In this document: piece by piece, positions 12,907 through 25,600 of the stretch
Layout of the letters: each line of letters begins with the position of its first letter
How positions within the stretch are numbered: the first letter of the stretch is position 1
Source: Cephalotus follicularis
Taxonomy: Eukaryota; Streptophyta; Magnoliopsida; Oxalidales; Cephalotaceae
Length of the DNA: 64,000 nt
Direction: 5' to 3'
NCBI GenBank assembly: GCA_001972305.1
Contig: BDDD01000435.1
Location: forward strand, 52,581-116,580
The notes under the pieces: model-generated
Told to the model about the DNA's origin: nothing
Seen by the model: the letters and a program-made list of their open reading frames with translations, nothing else
Database searches by the model: none
Made by a program: the position numbers and the translations under genes

Positions 12907-15117
12907 ATGTGACCAGAGTACGCTGCAAAACCGGTACCTCCCATCTCGGTTTTCTCCGAACTCGGACCATAGTGATTCTCCATCATAGTTTTCTTGTTTT
13001 TATTACTTTTGACACACTTTATAACTTTCTTTTTAAACTTATCACACTTTTCATAAGTATGATATAAAGTTTAAATGTGTTGTTTTGCTTCTTAGATGTG
13101 AATTATAATTTTGATTAAGCATTTATGGATTTAGTCCATAGGACAATTGAAATATGAACTATCATTGTTGCTATTAAAAAATAAATTACAAGTTTTGTTT
13201 GCATAGAAAATAGATTATGCTAATGAAAATATTCCCAAATGAGATTTCTGCAGAATGACGAGGGTACAACGATGGCACATACCCTCAGATGCTCTTGGTA
13301 TAATACAGAACATTTGCCATATGACGAGGGGCTCGCTATAACGAAGGCACGACAAGGGGACATGCCATCATCGTGGCTCACCACGAGCAGGTGTCTGTGA
13401 GGGTGGGTACTCTCGGCACACCCTCGCATGTGGCAAGGGCACTTTACAGCGAGAGCAACCTGTTATCGTCATGTCCTCGTTGTCCCCTCGCCCCATTAAT
13501 GACGAAGAAGGTAACGACGAAAGTTATTTTCTTTCGCCATACTCTCGCCGTTGATTCAACCGTAAAGGTACGGCAAAGGGAAGTGCCTTTACCATTGTTG
13601 ACTTTCCCTACACTGACATAAGCTTCACTGGTAGAAGTTAGGTGGTGAACTTAAACAAATTTCAATATTAGCAATAAGTTGCTTTCAAACTTTTTTGGGC
13701 TTTTATGTCTTGTCCTTAATTTCCCATTTCATTCTAATTCAGATTCTTTAATTAGTATATAGTGTGTGATTTGAGGTTAATATGGTAATAATAAATTTTA
13801 AACATAATTTTTTTTGAATGTTTATAGAAAGTTTTTGTATATCCATATTTAGTAACTTTCACTTTTCGACGTAATATGCATAACATACGATAAATATCTT
13901 CCATGTCTCTTACCAGTTTACTTTGATTAGTCATTGCCTGCTGGCTCATTGCCTGCAGGCTCATTGACAATTCAAATTAAGAAGTAATAGAGCCAGCAGG
14001 CTCATTGACAATTCAAATTAAGAAGTAATAGTAACACAATTAGATTGTCATTGCCTGCTGGCTCATTTAAAATTCAAATTAATAAGTAATAGTAATACAA
14101 TTAGATTAACACGGTTTTGACTTATGATGCTGTGTACCAAATTAACTAAAAAAAAGGCTAAATATAAAACAACCAATTAACAGAGAAAAACGAAAGTGAT
14201 GGAATGGACCTGAGTATTTTATTAAGAGATTGAATTAGTCTTCTTATTTGTTCCACCTTACAAGCGAAAACGAAAGCATGGCATATTTATCTCTCATTAA
14301 ATTAACAAACCAAATAATCATATATGGAGTAGCATAATGCAAATCATTTTCTCTATGTCAATTGCTACCCACTACATAGTTAAGCAACTATTAAAATATT
14401 TAATATATGATGAGTTGTTTTGAATTATGATTTATCATTTTGAGAATAAATGATGTTGTTAACATTTGAATTATACTCCTTTTTCGTACTGAATTAACAC
14501 ACTCAATGCAATGAGGAGTAAATTCTTGAACGAATAAATTGAATTCAAGTTTTGTAAAGTTACACCCAAAATATAACAAGAACAACCAAAAAGATCTGAA
14601 TCCATGAACGTTTACCCTATTTATGAGAAAAAAATGGATTAAGCCCTGGTTCTCTTATTGTCAGTCAAGTTTTCTTATTTTTTAAATTTACAATATTTGA
14701 AAGTTTCTTCACTAACCTTTTACTCTCCAAGTTTTTTACTAAAGACTTTCAAAATCGTTGACCAAGAATGGGAAATTTAGCTCAATATTTTGAGAAGAGT
14801 TTTCGTGTTTATTCAGGTGAAATGAGACTCAAAACATACATAAAAAAATAAATATACATCACATTTTTTAATCTAATTTAATGATGATAATCCCTTCCAG
14901 TTTTATTCATTTTGTTACGACACATCAACATTTGTTACAGTTCTATAGCATTACTCATAAAAAAATATATCATTTGACATTAATTATTACCAAATTAAGC
15001 TCAAATCACACGCTATACAAATTAAAGACTACATATAGATGATAGTAAAATATCTCCCTATAAGCATATGAACTTAAGATTTAAGAGCCATAGGCCACCT
15101 AAAAAAGCAAGCAACAT
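12907..15117. other. Intergenic; possible CACTA subterminal DNA and a local duplication
   Basis: At 13.25-13.62 kb there are recurring GACGAGG, CCTCG and CGACGA words in both orientations, as in CACTA subterminal regions; this is tentative because no CACTA/TAGTG terminus was found. At 13.93-14.09 kb the words GCCTGCTGGCTCATT and CAATTCAAATTAAGAAGTAA occur two or three times as partial direct repeats. The rest is AT-rich without a gene and probably includes the promoter of the RING-H2 gene starting at 15118. Confidence 0.4.
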
Positions 15118-17856
15118 ATGACCTCAAATATGGCTCTCTTTGAACCCTTGTCCATCATTTTTTTCACCTTCCTCTTTCTCCCTCACATAGCAACCAGCCT
15201 TGAAGCATGCATGACCTCATATTGCAGCGGCAGCGTTGTCCCGATCCAGTTCCCATTCCGTCTAAGGAACAGCCAAAGCAGCACCCGTTGTGGCTATCCA
15301 GGTTTCAACCTCTCATGCACAATCACAGACAATGGAAGACAGCCAATCCTGCGTCTCCCAATATCAGGATCATTCCTCGTCGAAGGCATAGATTATCAAT
15401 CCCAGAGTATATTCATCACCGACCCTCAAGGCTGCATGCCTCAACGATTCCTTGATGGATTCAGTGTCTCAGGCTCTCCATATCTCACTGAATTTAGCAA
15501 CTTCACGTTTCTTAATTGTTCCGATACGGCTGAGCCAGCACAGTACCATTTCCCGTGTCTTAGTGGGGTTGATTACACGGTCAAGGCAATCCCAACAAGT
15601 GCCTATATGACAGTGCCATCGTCGTGTTCGGTGATGAAGACGGTCATGATTCCGTATTTGCAGCTGTATGGTTTTGGACCTCTTAGCGGTAGTGTACAGT
15701 TGAACTGGAACGAGCCCAGTTGTGGATCATGTGAAGAAGAAGGTGGCTCTTGTGGGTTCAACAGTGATACAGGCTTAGATGTTGGATGCTCATTACCTCA
15801 AAAACATGGTATATATATTTGTTAACTTTATTTCATTTAAACCACCGTCGCCTCCTACATGAAATCCGAGTATATTAACAGAGTTTTCATTGCGAATTTA
15901 ACTTAACAGATATTCGAAACTTCGTTACTGATGACAATGGAATTAATTTACTGTTTAGATTTTGGTTTCTTTTTAATTCATTTGATCATACGGAGATAGA
16001 AAGGAGAACTAGAGAAGCAGTCAACGGATAAGAGTAAATTATGAAATCCTCTCTTAAGTTTGTTTTTACTTTCACTTAACTCATTCTAGTTTAAAACCTA
16101 AGCTTATTATATATTATATGAGATTGACAACTCAACCAAAAACAAAAAATATTATACTTTTTTTTCCTTATTTATGGTTTGGAGTCAGAGAGACAAGTGC
16201 ATAATAACACAGTGCAACATTTGAAGGAGATAGAAGGTTGAGTTTCAAAACAAAAGATTTAAGGGTAGTTAAGATTAAAAGTCAAGGGTTTATAATTTAC
16301 TCAATAAAAGTCAAAAGTTAGGCAGGCAGGGTTCAAGTGGTTCTAGAGTCTTAATCCATTGGTGGGGTTATTGCTTTCATACATATATATGTAGAATAGT
16401 ATACAGTAGGGCCCATGAGAATAATAGTACTCTAACTCTTGTTTACTGGAGATTGAAGGATGATAAATTGACCAACCTATTGTTCTATATTATCTGCATC
16501 TTGAAGCAATCAGATGTTGATGCCAAGTTCAAGTCATGAACATACTGATAAAAGACATGATCCATTATCACTTTTTAAAAAAAATTTAATCTGTTATATC
16601 ATTTTATATGACTTAATAGAGTGTATTAATTAGAGTATTGAGATTAATATATTGATATAAAATAATGTGATAAATTAAAAAATTTATCATTAGGTGATAC
16701 TGAATATTTCCTTGTATATATTGATAAATGTGTTTGCTAATAACAAATATGTAATTCAATATAAAAAGCCTCAGTTGATTTCTCATATTGGATTGATTTT
16801 TATGCATTTTGTTTCAATTCTCCCTGTTTGACTATACTGATATCTTACAACAAGTAAGGTGCTCCATACATAAAGACTTTTAAGAAATATAATGCAATAA
16901 GGTCCTCCTAATCAAATCTCTTGCAAATAAATTAATGATATTGTTTTTTTCAACAATTTCGGTTTAATTTCATAGTGTTGATTTATTTTACTTACTAAGT
17001 TGATTTATCATCTTTTCCTCTAAGAATAATATATTCTGATTACAAAGATTGAAAATTGAATAAGAAAAGTTTAGGAGCGGCTAGTCAATGGAGGTGCAAA
17101 AATAATTACAAAACTTAAACTAATGAAAAGGAAGTTTCATTAATTAAATAAAGTTAATCTAACAACTTTTTCTAGAAAAATGAAAAAAGTTCTATATCCA
17201 TTAGCAGTTAAGGTCAAAGTAAAACTAATAGATCATTACCATTTAGAAGTGCAATAAATTAATAAAGCTTTTTTCATTTATTAATCTTGTTTGAGGTCAT
17301 CAATCAAAATTTTGATATATAGATGTTCAGTATATGACTTTAATTTTGTGCCTTTGATACATCAGGTATTCCAAGAAGTGCAAAATATGGCTTAGTCATT
17401 GGAGCTGGTATCCCCGGACTCTTGTGCTTAATAGTTCTCTTCTGTTACGTTTGCAACAGAATGAGAGATTACGGTCGTCAGCATCTTCATCCTGATACTG
17501 AATTCTCCACCTTAATCAATACCCAACAACGTGTTGTTAAGGTGGGTCTTGACGGATCGATCATTGAAAAATTCCCAATGATTTTACTTGGTGAGAGTCG
17601 GAGATTACCAAAACCTAGTGACAACATTTGTCCAATATGTCTATCGGAGTACCGGTCAAAGGAGACACTAAGGACTATACCCGAATGCAACCACTACTTT
17701 CATGCTAATTGCATCGATGAATGGCTTAAAATCAATGCTACATGTCCTTTGTGTCGCAATTCACCAGAGGAGTCCTCAATTGCCAAACCTTCTTCTTTGC
17801 CATCAATTGTCTCACCTTCTCCTTTGTCTTCATCTTCATCATCCTCCTTATTATAA
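15118..17856 (+). CDS. RING-H2 membrane E3 ligase, ATL20/21/22-like
   Basis: Two exons, 15118-15808 and 17366-17856, join with a phase-1 GT..AG intron (..KHG/IPRSAKYG..) to give 393 residues. Residues 1-28 form a signal peptide. The ectodomain is cysteine-rich, with CMTSYCSGSVVPIQFPFRL, RCGYPGFNLSC and a late CGSCEEEGGSCGFN, matching the GUB_WAK_bind type found in wall-associated kinases and ATL20-22. A transmembrane helix follows at about 236-260 (LVIGAGIPGLLCLIVLFCYV). The RING-H2 at about 319-362 has CPIC, CNHYFHANC and CPLC with spacing C-x2-C-x15-C-x-H-x2-H-x2-C-x10-C-x2-C, so all eight zinc ligands are present. The serine-rich tail ends SSSSSSSLL. Family knowledge makes it a ubiquitin ligase anchored in the plasma or endomembrane; substrates are unknown. 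A second ATG at 15130 is an alternative start. Confidence 0.9.
15809..17365 (+). other. Intron of the RING-H2 gene
   Basis: A 1.56-kb AT-rich intron bounded by GTATAT and ATCAG. No element with clear termini or coding frame was recognised inside it. Confidence 0.75.
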
Positions 17857-18243
17857 ATCACACTATTAATTGCATGTATTTCATCTGTATAGTATTTAAA
17901 CATAGAAACCTTTGTCTTTTTCAAAATATACTCCTTTTACATGGCACGTTTGATTCAATTTTAATCTCAGGTCTTGAAGTAGGATTTGGATATTCTACAG
18001 TTCTCCAATTCTTCAATCCAATAATTTGGATACAATACATTAATTTTATGTATAATGACAATATTAAAATTTGTGTCTTGAACCAACATTGAATAAATGG
18101 AAATGAAGGCAACATTGGACCATGTCCATTCGTATTAGACAACTCATTATTAAAAATTATGATATATCTACAAAGCATTTCTCTTAATTTCTCACTAAAT
18201 TGTAAGTGATACAAAACACTAAGAAAAAGGGATATTGGAAAAT
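17857..18243. other. RING-H2 gene 3' flank, no gene seen
   Basis: AT-rich downstream flank. Small opposing frames have no recognisable motif. The stretch runs into the outer edge of a copia LTR remnant at about 18.24 kb. Confidence 0.5.
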
Positions 18244-19080
18244 TGTGTTGTGCTTGTATTATTTCTCTGTGTTTGAATTGTATACATGATAACCTTTATA
18301 TAGGATTGAAATGAATCTATACAATAGTGACAATATCTATATAATAGATACAAATATGTGATATGATTTCATATAGTATATCTTTGTGATATAATTGTGA
18401 TATACCATATCACAAAGATATGCTATATCTTGATAGATATAAAATATATACATTAACATCTCTCTCAAACTCAAACTTAAAAGTGGTGTAGAACCAAGCT
18501 AGAGTTTGGAAACTAAGCTACAAAACTGGTTAGGTGGATGAGTTTTGCTGAAGATGTCGACAATCTGATCAGCGAAGGCAACTGGGAAGAGACGAAGGGC
18601 GTGTTACTGAAGATGGTGATGAAGAAAGTGACAATCGATTTCAATGTGCTTCGTACGCTCATGATCGAAAGACATTGTTGTGGGCAATCTGGATTGCCCT
18701 TTGACTTTGACAGTGAATAAGGGTGCTGGTAGTCTGAGAAACCCTCATATCCTGAAGCAACCATCGAAGCTATTGGAGCTCACAAGTGGTGTTAGTAAGA
18801 GCCCTATACTCAACCTCAATACTGGATTGAGAAACCATTGTTTGCTTCTTACTATGCCAAGATATCAGTGAAGCATCAAAAGAGAAGCAACACCCCATGG
18901 TCGAACGACAGTCAGTAGGTTCTTTAGTATGAAGGTCAAAAGACGACTCTAAAGAAAAATGAAGTCCATAAAAGAGAGTTTCCTTGACAAATCTCATAAT
19001 ACATAAGACTGCGGCATAATGAGTTGACCGAGGTGCAGTCATGAACTGACTGACTATATATTGACAAAGTTAGTTACCGC
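18244..19080 (-). mobile_element. Ty1/copia 3' fragment (RNase H end + LTR), fossil
   Basis: On the minus strand a frame contains MTAPRSTHYAAVLCIMRF, FYGLHFS and FDASLISWHSKKQTMVSQSS, the RNase H end of a Ty1/copia polyprotein. Farther along is a purine-rich tract, then TGTTAATG at 18458, which is a plausible LTR start. The LTR would run to about 18244 (about 215 bp) and contains an inverted repeat of ATATCTTTGTGATAT. The upstream pol, gag and 5' LTR are absent, so it is a truncated, broken fossil of moderate age. The outer LTR edge is approximate. Confidence 0.75.
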
Positions 19081-19377
19081 GTTATCTCAATATGTAATTT
19101 GGTATAAGGGGATATAAAGCTAAAAATAGGAGGACATGCCACATCCGGACAGTTGGGTGATGATCTCTAACACTTTTTTTTTGTCTTTTATTTTTATTTT
19201 ATTTATGCTTAATTAATTTTTATATATAGTTTGGGTAATTATAATAAGAACAAACAAATTTACTCGAGACGAATTTCATTCATATTTCTCTGTTTAATAA
19301 ACTACATATAAACATATATTGAATTCACAAATTTTAATGCAGTACTTTCAAGACACGAGAGACTAAGTGTAATCTAC

Positions 19378-19941
19378 ATGGTGGGGATTGGATCTGTTGC
19401 AATTCTACTTAGTATTATTTTGGTTGTCATGAACCATATTAGGGCAAATCGTGAAGGACGTGAACTCAAAAACCAATTGGCTATGGCTATGGCTACTCCA
19501 AGCCCTCTCACTCCTCCACCAATCCCAAGTCTATTCCAAATCTTGAGCAATACACCATCAAACAACAACAACCCATGTTTTGAGCGAAGTGGAATTCCGA
19601 TCTCAGTCCCAGAACCAGCTTCACAATTCATCATAATCAACCTTACTATTGATGAACCATTCCTAAACAATGTTTCGAAGATGATAGTGGTTGATGATGA
19701 GAGCATGCAACAACTTCAAAGGCATAGTGATTTTTTGTGCTAGATTTGCCATGCTGAATATAGAGTTAGCGACATCGTCACAGTTATGCCAAGGTGCGAG
19801 CATTGTTTTCATGAGTCTTGCATTGAGCATTGGTTTAGGAGGAATCGTACATGCCCTATATGCAGGACTGGGGTGCACGAAATTAGGGGCCAAGTTGATG
19901 ATTTGAAGTTTGTGATTGTGCTCCCAATGAGAAAGACATGA
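19378..19941 (+). pseudogene. RING-H2 (ATL-like) gene with an in-frame stop in the RING
   Basis: One intronless frame of 188 codons (including the final stop) is open except for a TAG at 19741-19743. It starts with a membrane helix (VGIGSVAILLSIILVV), followed by a basic and then a proline-rich stretch, and ends LPMRKT. The RING reads C-stop-I-C, then HAEYRVSD, CEHCFHESC, IEHWFRRNRT and CPIC. The spacing, C-x2-C-x15-C-x-H-x2-H-x2-C-x10-C-x2-C, is exactly canonical and all eight ligands remain. The stop sits between the first two cysteines, where relatives have P, S or V, so a single base change such as TCG to TAG would explain it. The rest of the frame is undamaged, so inactivation is recent, or this is a sequencing error or an unusual truncated product ending DFLC. 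It is shorter than the RING-H2 gene at 15.1 kb and lacks an ectodomain. Confidence 0.75.
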
Positions 19942-21598
19942 GGATTAGGTATTAGTGTGGGCTCGAAAGTGGTTAATAGCCTTTTTGGTTGACACGTCCA
20001 TTACATTATAAGTGGACGCAAATAATGATTGGACACATCATCATTTTGTTTTTCAAAATTTATGATGTTTTTATATTATTGGTTGCATCTACATGCCACG
20101 TACGTGATGATTAGTGTCTATCAAAAAAATTAATTATTCGTATTTGATGGGAGCTTGCAATGTTATTGGAATTAAGTTTGGTTTAGTTTATTTTATGTTC
20201 ATTGATCGAAAGTTTTAATATTGGTTTATATAGTCACTGGCTTTGGTGTTGAAATTATGCGCTTGAGATGAGAGATCTTTGTCGAAATCTTTCTAGCCCA
20301 TATGTAGAAAGTGTCGAGTTTGGGGAAGGTTTTACGTGGGTGTGATTTGTTGGTCGGTTGCTACAGATACGTATGGGCAAAGATGTCGAAGATTGGAGGT
20401 TTTGTGGTTTTGTTTTGGTTTTTTATTGAGTTGCTATCGGTGTATTTTTTACATCTCTTCCATGCCTTTCTTTGTGTCCTAAAGTGGAGAGACCCAAACA
20501 AATCTAGATTTTGAACTTTGCTTGTTTGGAAAGTAGTGTTTTAATCTTAGATGAAATCAAGAGTCAACAAAATCAAATCTATACATACACGGATTCAACG
20601 AAATTAGAATAAAATCAATGAAAATATTAATTCAATGAAATCAAATCAATGAAGATATTGATTCAATGAAGTCAAATCTACGAAGATATGAATTCATGGA
20701 TTTTGAGGATATGTGATAAATAAAATAAAATAAAAATATTATCACAGTTAAAAAATTAAAAGAAAAATAAACGAAAAATAAAATAACCATAATTTATTAA
20801 ACGATAAATCGATAAGAGAAAGATGTCTCAATCTGACTATCAATACAAAAACATGACACCAATTTGACATAAAGTTAGACAAAATCGAATGTCAAAAATA
20901 AGCTAAGAAAATTTTGCAAAGATTAGCTCTAACAAAATGTTTAGAAGCAATCCAAGTACAAAAAGAAAATGTTTCTCTATAGTTTCCCACTTCTCTATCG
21001 TTGTTATGACGAGACTTTAAATTCATTTATCTATAAATGATGTTATATAGTATGAGATACATTTTATACATGTTAGTGCATGGAGCATGGTTGATAAAAT
21101 TAAAGATGTCATATTTATATTATGATATTCATTGTTATCTATAAATGACGTCTCATGCATAATAACTAAAAGTGTCAATATACATATAAACTACATGAAT
21201 AAAAAAATGAATAATGTTATACGTTTTGAAATTTTTATAAACTTTTTTTTATTTTGAATGGCACAATAACTTTCTATAAAAAAAACATGTGTCATCTGTA
21301 TAAAATATTGAGTTTACTTTTACATATTATCATCTGTATATCATTCATAAAAAATTGTCACATCATTTAGGACGAAAAAGTTTAGGAAACTTTTGAAACA
21401 TTCAATGTTATTCTAAAAAATTTCCCTTTTTTGCATAGGTAGTTAAATAAAAAAGAGAAGAAGAAGATTGTAATTAGGCCACTTAACCTGGGCCTCATCG
21501 ATGGACCAGTAGAAATTAAATGTACAATGTAGCCCAATTGTTGAGTCAGCCCAATCCAAAGATGAAACTACGAAGAAGTCAGCAGCATCGTTATTGAT
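19942..21598. other. Intergenic between RING-H2 remnant and OXA1
   Basis: AT-rich. A frame at 20.31-20.51 kb has no recognisable domain. Around 20.60-20.70 kb the words TCAATGAA and ATTCAATGAA recur several times as a degenerate minisatellite. A MITE-like inverted-repeat element near 21.21-21.41 kb is listed separately. Confidence 0.45.
21209..21416. mobile_element. MITE-like element with imperfect inverted ends
   Basis: The left end reads GAATAATGTTATACGTTTTG followed by an AAACTTTTTT tract. The reverse complement of the right end reads AGAATAACATTGAATGTTTC followed by CTAAACTTTTT. The arms are about 40 bp and imperfect, around an AT-rich core of about 200 bp with no coding frame. No clean target-site duplication was identified, so superfamily and exact ends are uncertain. 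A sequence near 58.63 kb starts similarly (GAGTAATGCTAGTCATCC). Confidence 0.4.
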
Positions 21599-21699
21599 CA
21601 TAAAGACCAAATCACCCCTCGGACGAGGGGCATAACTGATGACATTGGCAACAGACAAAAAATAACCTTAAACCCTCTTGCGTTCTTTCTTCATTAAGC

Positions 21700-21789
21700 A
21701 CCAAAACAACACGCACTCCAGAGGGAACTGAGACCTCTAATGATCTAATCTCTCTCTCGCACGAAGCGAATTTTTTTGATATTGACAAG
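21700..21789 (+). promoter_or_regulatory. OXA1 copy 1 non-coding leader exon (3' edge)
   Basis: A leader exon is inferred to end at GATATTGACAAG/GTAAGCTC (donor at 21790-21791), a strong 5' splice site conserved in unit 2 at 28060. The acceptor lies just before the coding start, at GGTAAAG (about 22634) or GTCAG (about 22648). The start of transcription is not resolved. Confidence 0.5.
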
Positions 21790-22652
21790 GTAAGCTCTTT
21801 TTATAATCTCATAAAGTATATGACTATTTTCTTCTTTAAAATCTACAAAAAATCTCATCTTTTTAAGTCTATAATGCTCATTAGCTAGTGAGTGCTTTTG
21901 GTCCATTTTTACATCAATCCTTTGTTTTATGGATTAATCAATATATGTTGTTTTTGTTTCATCTATCTAACTTATTTATTTACTTGTCCATGATTCCAGG
22001 AGAAACACCAACCAAATTTTGGATCTTTAATTTGATTTTTTTATATTTTTGACCTGAAAGTTTTGAGCTTGATTATGGGACCAAGTTATTGGTCTAGTTC
22101 AGTTGGATATGTTGTGAACTAACACAATCGTTTGTATAACTAAAGAAATTAAGTGACTTAAAAATTGAACTTGTTTTTGTTCAGTTTCTTAGTTTTCTTT
22201 TGTTCAATGAGACAGGATTCATGAGTGTAAGTAATAGCAAGAGACGTTTTTGGATATATTGAGAAAAAGATATTTGTAGCTGAGCCCAACTAGTTTGCTG
22301 TCAACTGTCAAGGCTTAGTGAGAATAAATTAGAATATGTCTTCTTCTTTTTTTAACTGATTTCAAGTAAACGTTAAGTTTAAGATTTCTGTCCATTTTTT
22401 AAAACTTATTTCTTCATTATTTGTGGATGATAGTGTTAATGGAAAATATCTGTTACTTAAGATTGAACGTTAAGATTTCAATTCATTATCTATGTACAAC
22501 TTTATGGTCATTTTAAATGGTGAAGTTTTGTACTTTTTTCACTTTAATCAAGTTAATTGTTTTAAAGATATGTGTTTGATTAAACTTTTCTTTTCTTTTT
22601 TTCGGATTTGATTACTCTACAATGTTGGTAAAGGACTCTATTGTCAGTGCCA

Positions 22653-25600
22653 ATGGCTTATACTCGAAGTCTTTCCACTAGACGGAATCTTATAGGCCGA
22701 CGAATCAATCCATCGTTTTGTTACATTCTCCATGACTATGACCACAAACAATACGCCCTCACTGAAAATCCACCTCAAAATAAAGTCCATCAGTTTATTC
22801 AACAGAGGTCCTTTGGAAGTAGCTTTAAAAGTTCAGCTGGCTTTGGCAGATGGTCACATTTATATATTGTGCCCTCCACTGGTGCATCTTTCTGCCGGTG
22901 TATGTCCACCACAAATGGTGAAGTGTCAGACAAGATTGAACTTATAAGTGATGTTGCGGAGGTTCTCTCTGACCCGTCTGTGCAAGAGGTTTCTACTCAG
23001 GTCCCTGTCGTAAACGAAGTTGCTGTGGCAGCCGCTGATTCTTTCTTGCCTGTTGCAGCCCTGCAATATTTCATTGATTACGTGCATACATTGACTGGGT
23101 TTAACTGGTTAGTGGTTATTTATTCTTGGTTGTTTGTACAGAGCCATACACTGCAGAGTAATTAAAAAGAGAGATGCATGAATTCGAAACTCATGATGCA
23201 TCTTATTGTATCCTCCAAGGATTTTTTTGGATGATATACTATCAGAATTTTTATAATATGCAGATCTATTAAGGGAAGTTTCTTATCTTGCTTCTTGTAC
23301 TTATTCAGGTGGGCTTCCATAATCGTATCAACTATTGTGATTCGATGGTTAACACTGCCACTTCTAATAAATCAACTTAAAGCAACTTCAAAGCTGACTG
23401 TAAGTTCCTGTTTCAATTCACCATTTGAAGTATCGATCATACTTACACAATCTGTATAATGTGCGTTATCAATTGAATTGGTGGTGTTAATCTTCCTGAA
23501 TTGTTGTTGTTTGTGAAGTTTGATATCGTTTGTGTATTAATCACTTATATTCATGTTTGAGCTCCAGTAGAAGGAATGAACTTCTCTTTTCACCTTTTTT
23601 TTTTTTTGTGAACATTGATGGCATCTTTCTTGCAATTCTTGCATGTTCTGCAGCTACTGAGGCCACACTTGGAGGAGCTTAAGCAGGAGATGCAAGATAA
23701 GGTGATTCCTCATTCTGCTCTAGTATTTTTTTTTTTCATCACTTGGTTAGTCATTAATTCAGGCCATTGCCTTATCCGGCGAATAATTATTTAATGTCTT
23801 AGATTTCCCAATCTCAATTATATTTAACTTACATTAAAAAAAAAACACGATGTTAGAGTAATTTGACTCTCCAGTGTAGATTCATCATTTCGTAACCTGG
23901 GTTCCATAATGCAACTTAATCCCTTCCCCATCCACCTTATTCAACACCTTACTTGAAAAGCTGTAATCTAGTGGTAATTGTTTTTCTTTGGGTAAATTCG
24001 GGTCTAAGAAATATCTTGCATGTTTTGTTAATAATGGGGCTCAATCTCTAGAAAGTACGGGAAGAAAAAATAAAAGCTTGATTTTCTTTCATGAAGACAA
24101 TAGGAGTTGATTATTTCAGAATGAATCTTCCTATGAATCTAACATTCTTTCCTAATTCCATTTTTTGTTCAGGGTATGGACCCCACGGCGGTGGCTGAGG
24201 GTCAAAAAAAAATGCAGAAACTATTTAAGGAGTAAGCTATTTTTCTATGTAGTGTCTGAGGGAAACCCAAGGCAAAATATTTTGTTTGGTCTTTGGTCTA
24301 TTTCACGGCTTTATTAGCTGTCATGTTTGAGGACCTCCATATGCGAACACTAACTTCAACTGCTATTTGGAGTTCCTACACTGCAATTCTTGACTGTTAT
24401 AAGCACTTACTGAATTCAGTGAGTGGCAAAAGTGCGTGCACTGCATTCTTATGGACAGAATGTCTGAAACATTGACGTTTGTTTTAACTTTGAATCTTGA
24501 GTTGAACCTATCAGAGTAAGTCTCTTGAAGTGCAAGACTTATTTGGAAGTTAGGAAGTTGTAGAACTTCATATACAACTCCTCTATAAGACAGTTGTTTA
24601 TATAGTTTAAATGTTGGCAATACCATCCACAGTTCATCAGTAGGAGAATTATTGTGCTCTATTGCTGCATTCTATAGGGATTGCAAATGTGTCTAAATGC
24701 ATTTTTAGTAAATATATGAATTAAGCTGTTTGATTTTTACCAAACAAAAAAAAAAGTGATAAATGTTTGATAATGATCTCCTTTTAGTCTGACATATGCC
24801 AACTTCTTTAACATAAAAAGTACATGATGGGAAATCATTGCCTCAATCAGATGTTTATTTTTTCATGGGCGAAGATTTTTTTTTTTTTTTAATGAGATGC
24901 TAAGGCCTGCAAGATATTGAATCTTTATCTTGTGTAAGTCTTAAATATCTCATGGAGGTGAAATCTATAATACCAAATCAGTTCTCCTCTCTATGGCTTT
25001 CTGTTCACCAGAATTATTCATCTTTTCATTATGATGATATGGTTGTTGCAGATATGGGGTCAGTCCGTTTACTCCATTGAAAGGGCTATTTATTCAAGGT
25101 CCTGTATTCATCAGTTTTTTCCTAGCTGTGAGATATTTTCTACTCCATTAGAAATCTACAATATTGAATCATTTGACCAAAGATTTGGTATTTCCAGTTA
25201 GATATATCTAGAATGACTTGGGCCTTTCTTTGTAGATTTCAAACATGGCAGAAAAAGTCCCATCCTTCAAAAGTGGTGGAGCATACTGGTTTTTAGATCT
25301 CACAACACCAGATAATTTATACATCCTTCCATTCTTAACAGCATTAAGTTTCTTGGTAGTAGTGGAGGTAGGCCTTTGTTTTTAAGCACACAGAAGTAAT
25401 TTGGTGTGGAATTATGATACAATGTATGAATCAGTTTTTAATTGACTAATCCCCGCTCTTGTCTCAGAGCAACATGCAAGAAGGTTTGGAAGGAAATCCT
25501 GCTGGTAACACCATGAAAAATGTTTCAAGGGGTCTAGCTGTTCTTTCAGTTCCATTGACTATGAGTTTCCCAAAGGTAAACCAACATTATAATATTTGAG

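Noticed and set aside
13628-13644. CACTGGTAGAAG as a CACTA terminus
   Set aside because: It points rightward, away from the coding fragment it would have to close, and no partner end or 3-bp duplication was found.
18360-18440. Long palindrome as an independent hairpin or MITE
   Set aside because: It sits inside the LTR of a copia fragment, next to a purine tract and RNase H coding sequence, which explains it.
20311-20514. 67-codon frame with hydrophobic stretch
   Set aside because: Short, no known motif and no transcript signal; could be chance in T-rich DNA.
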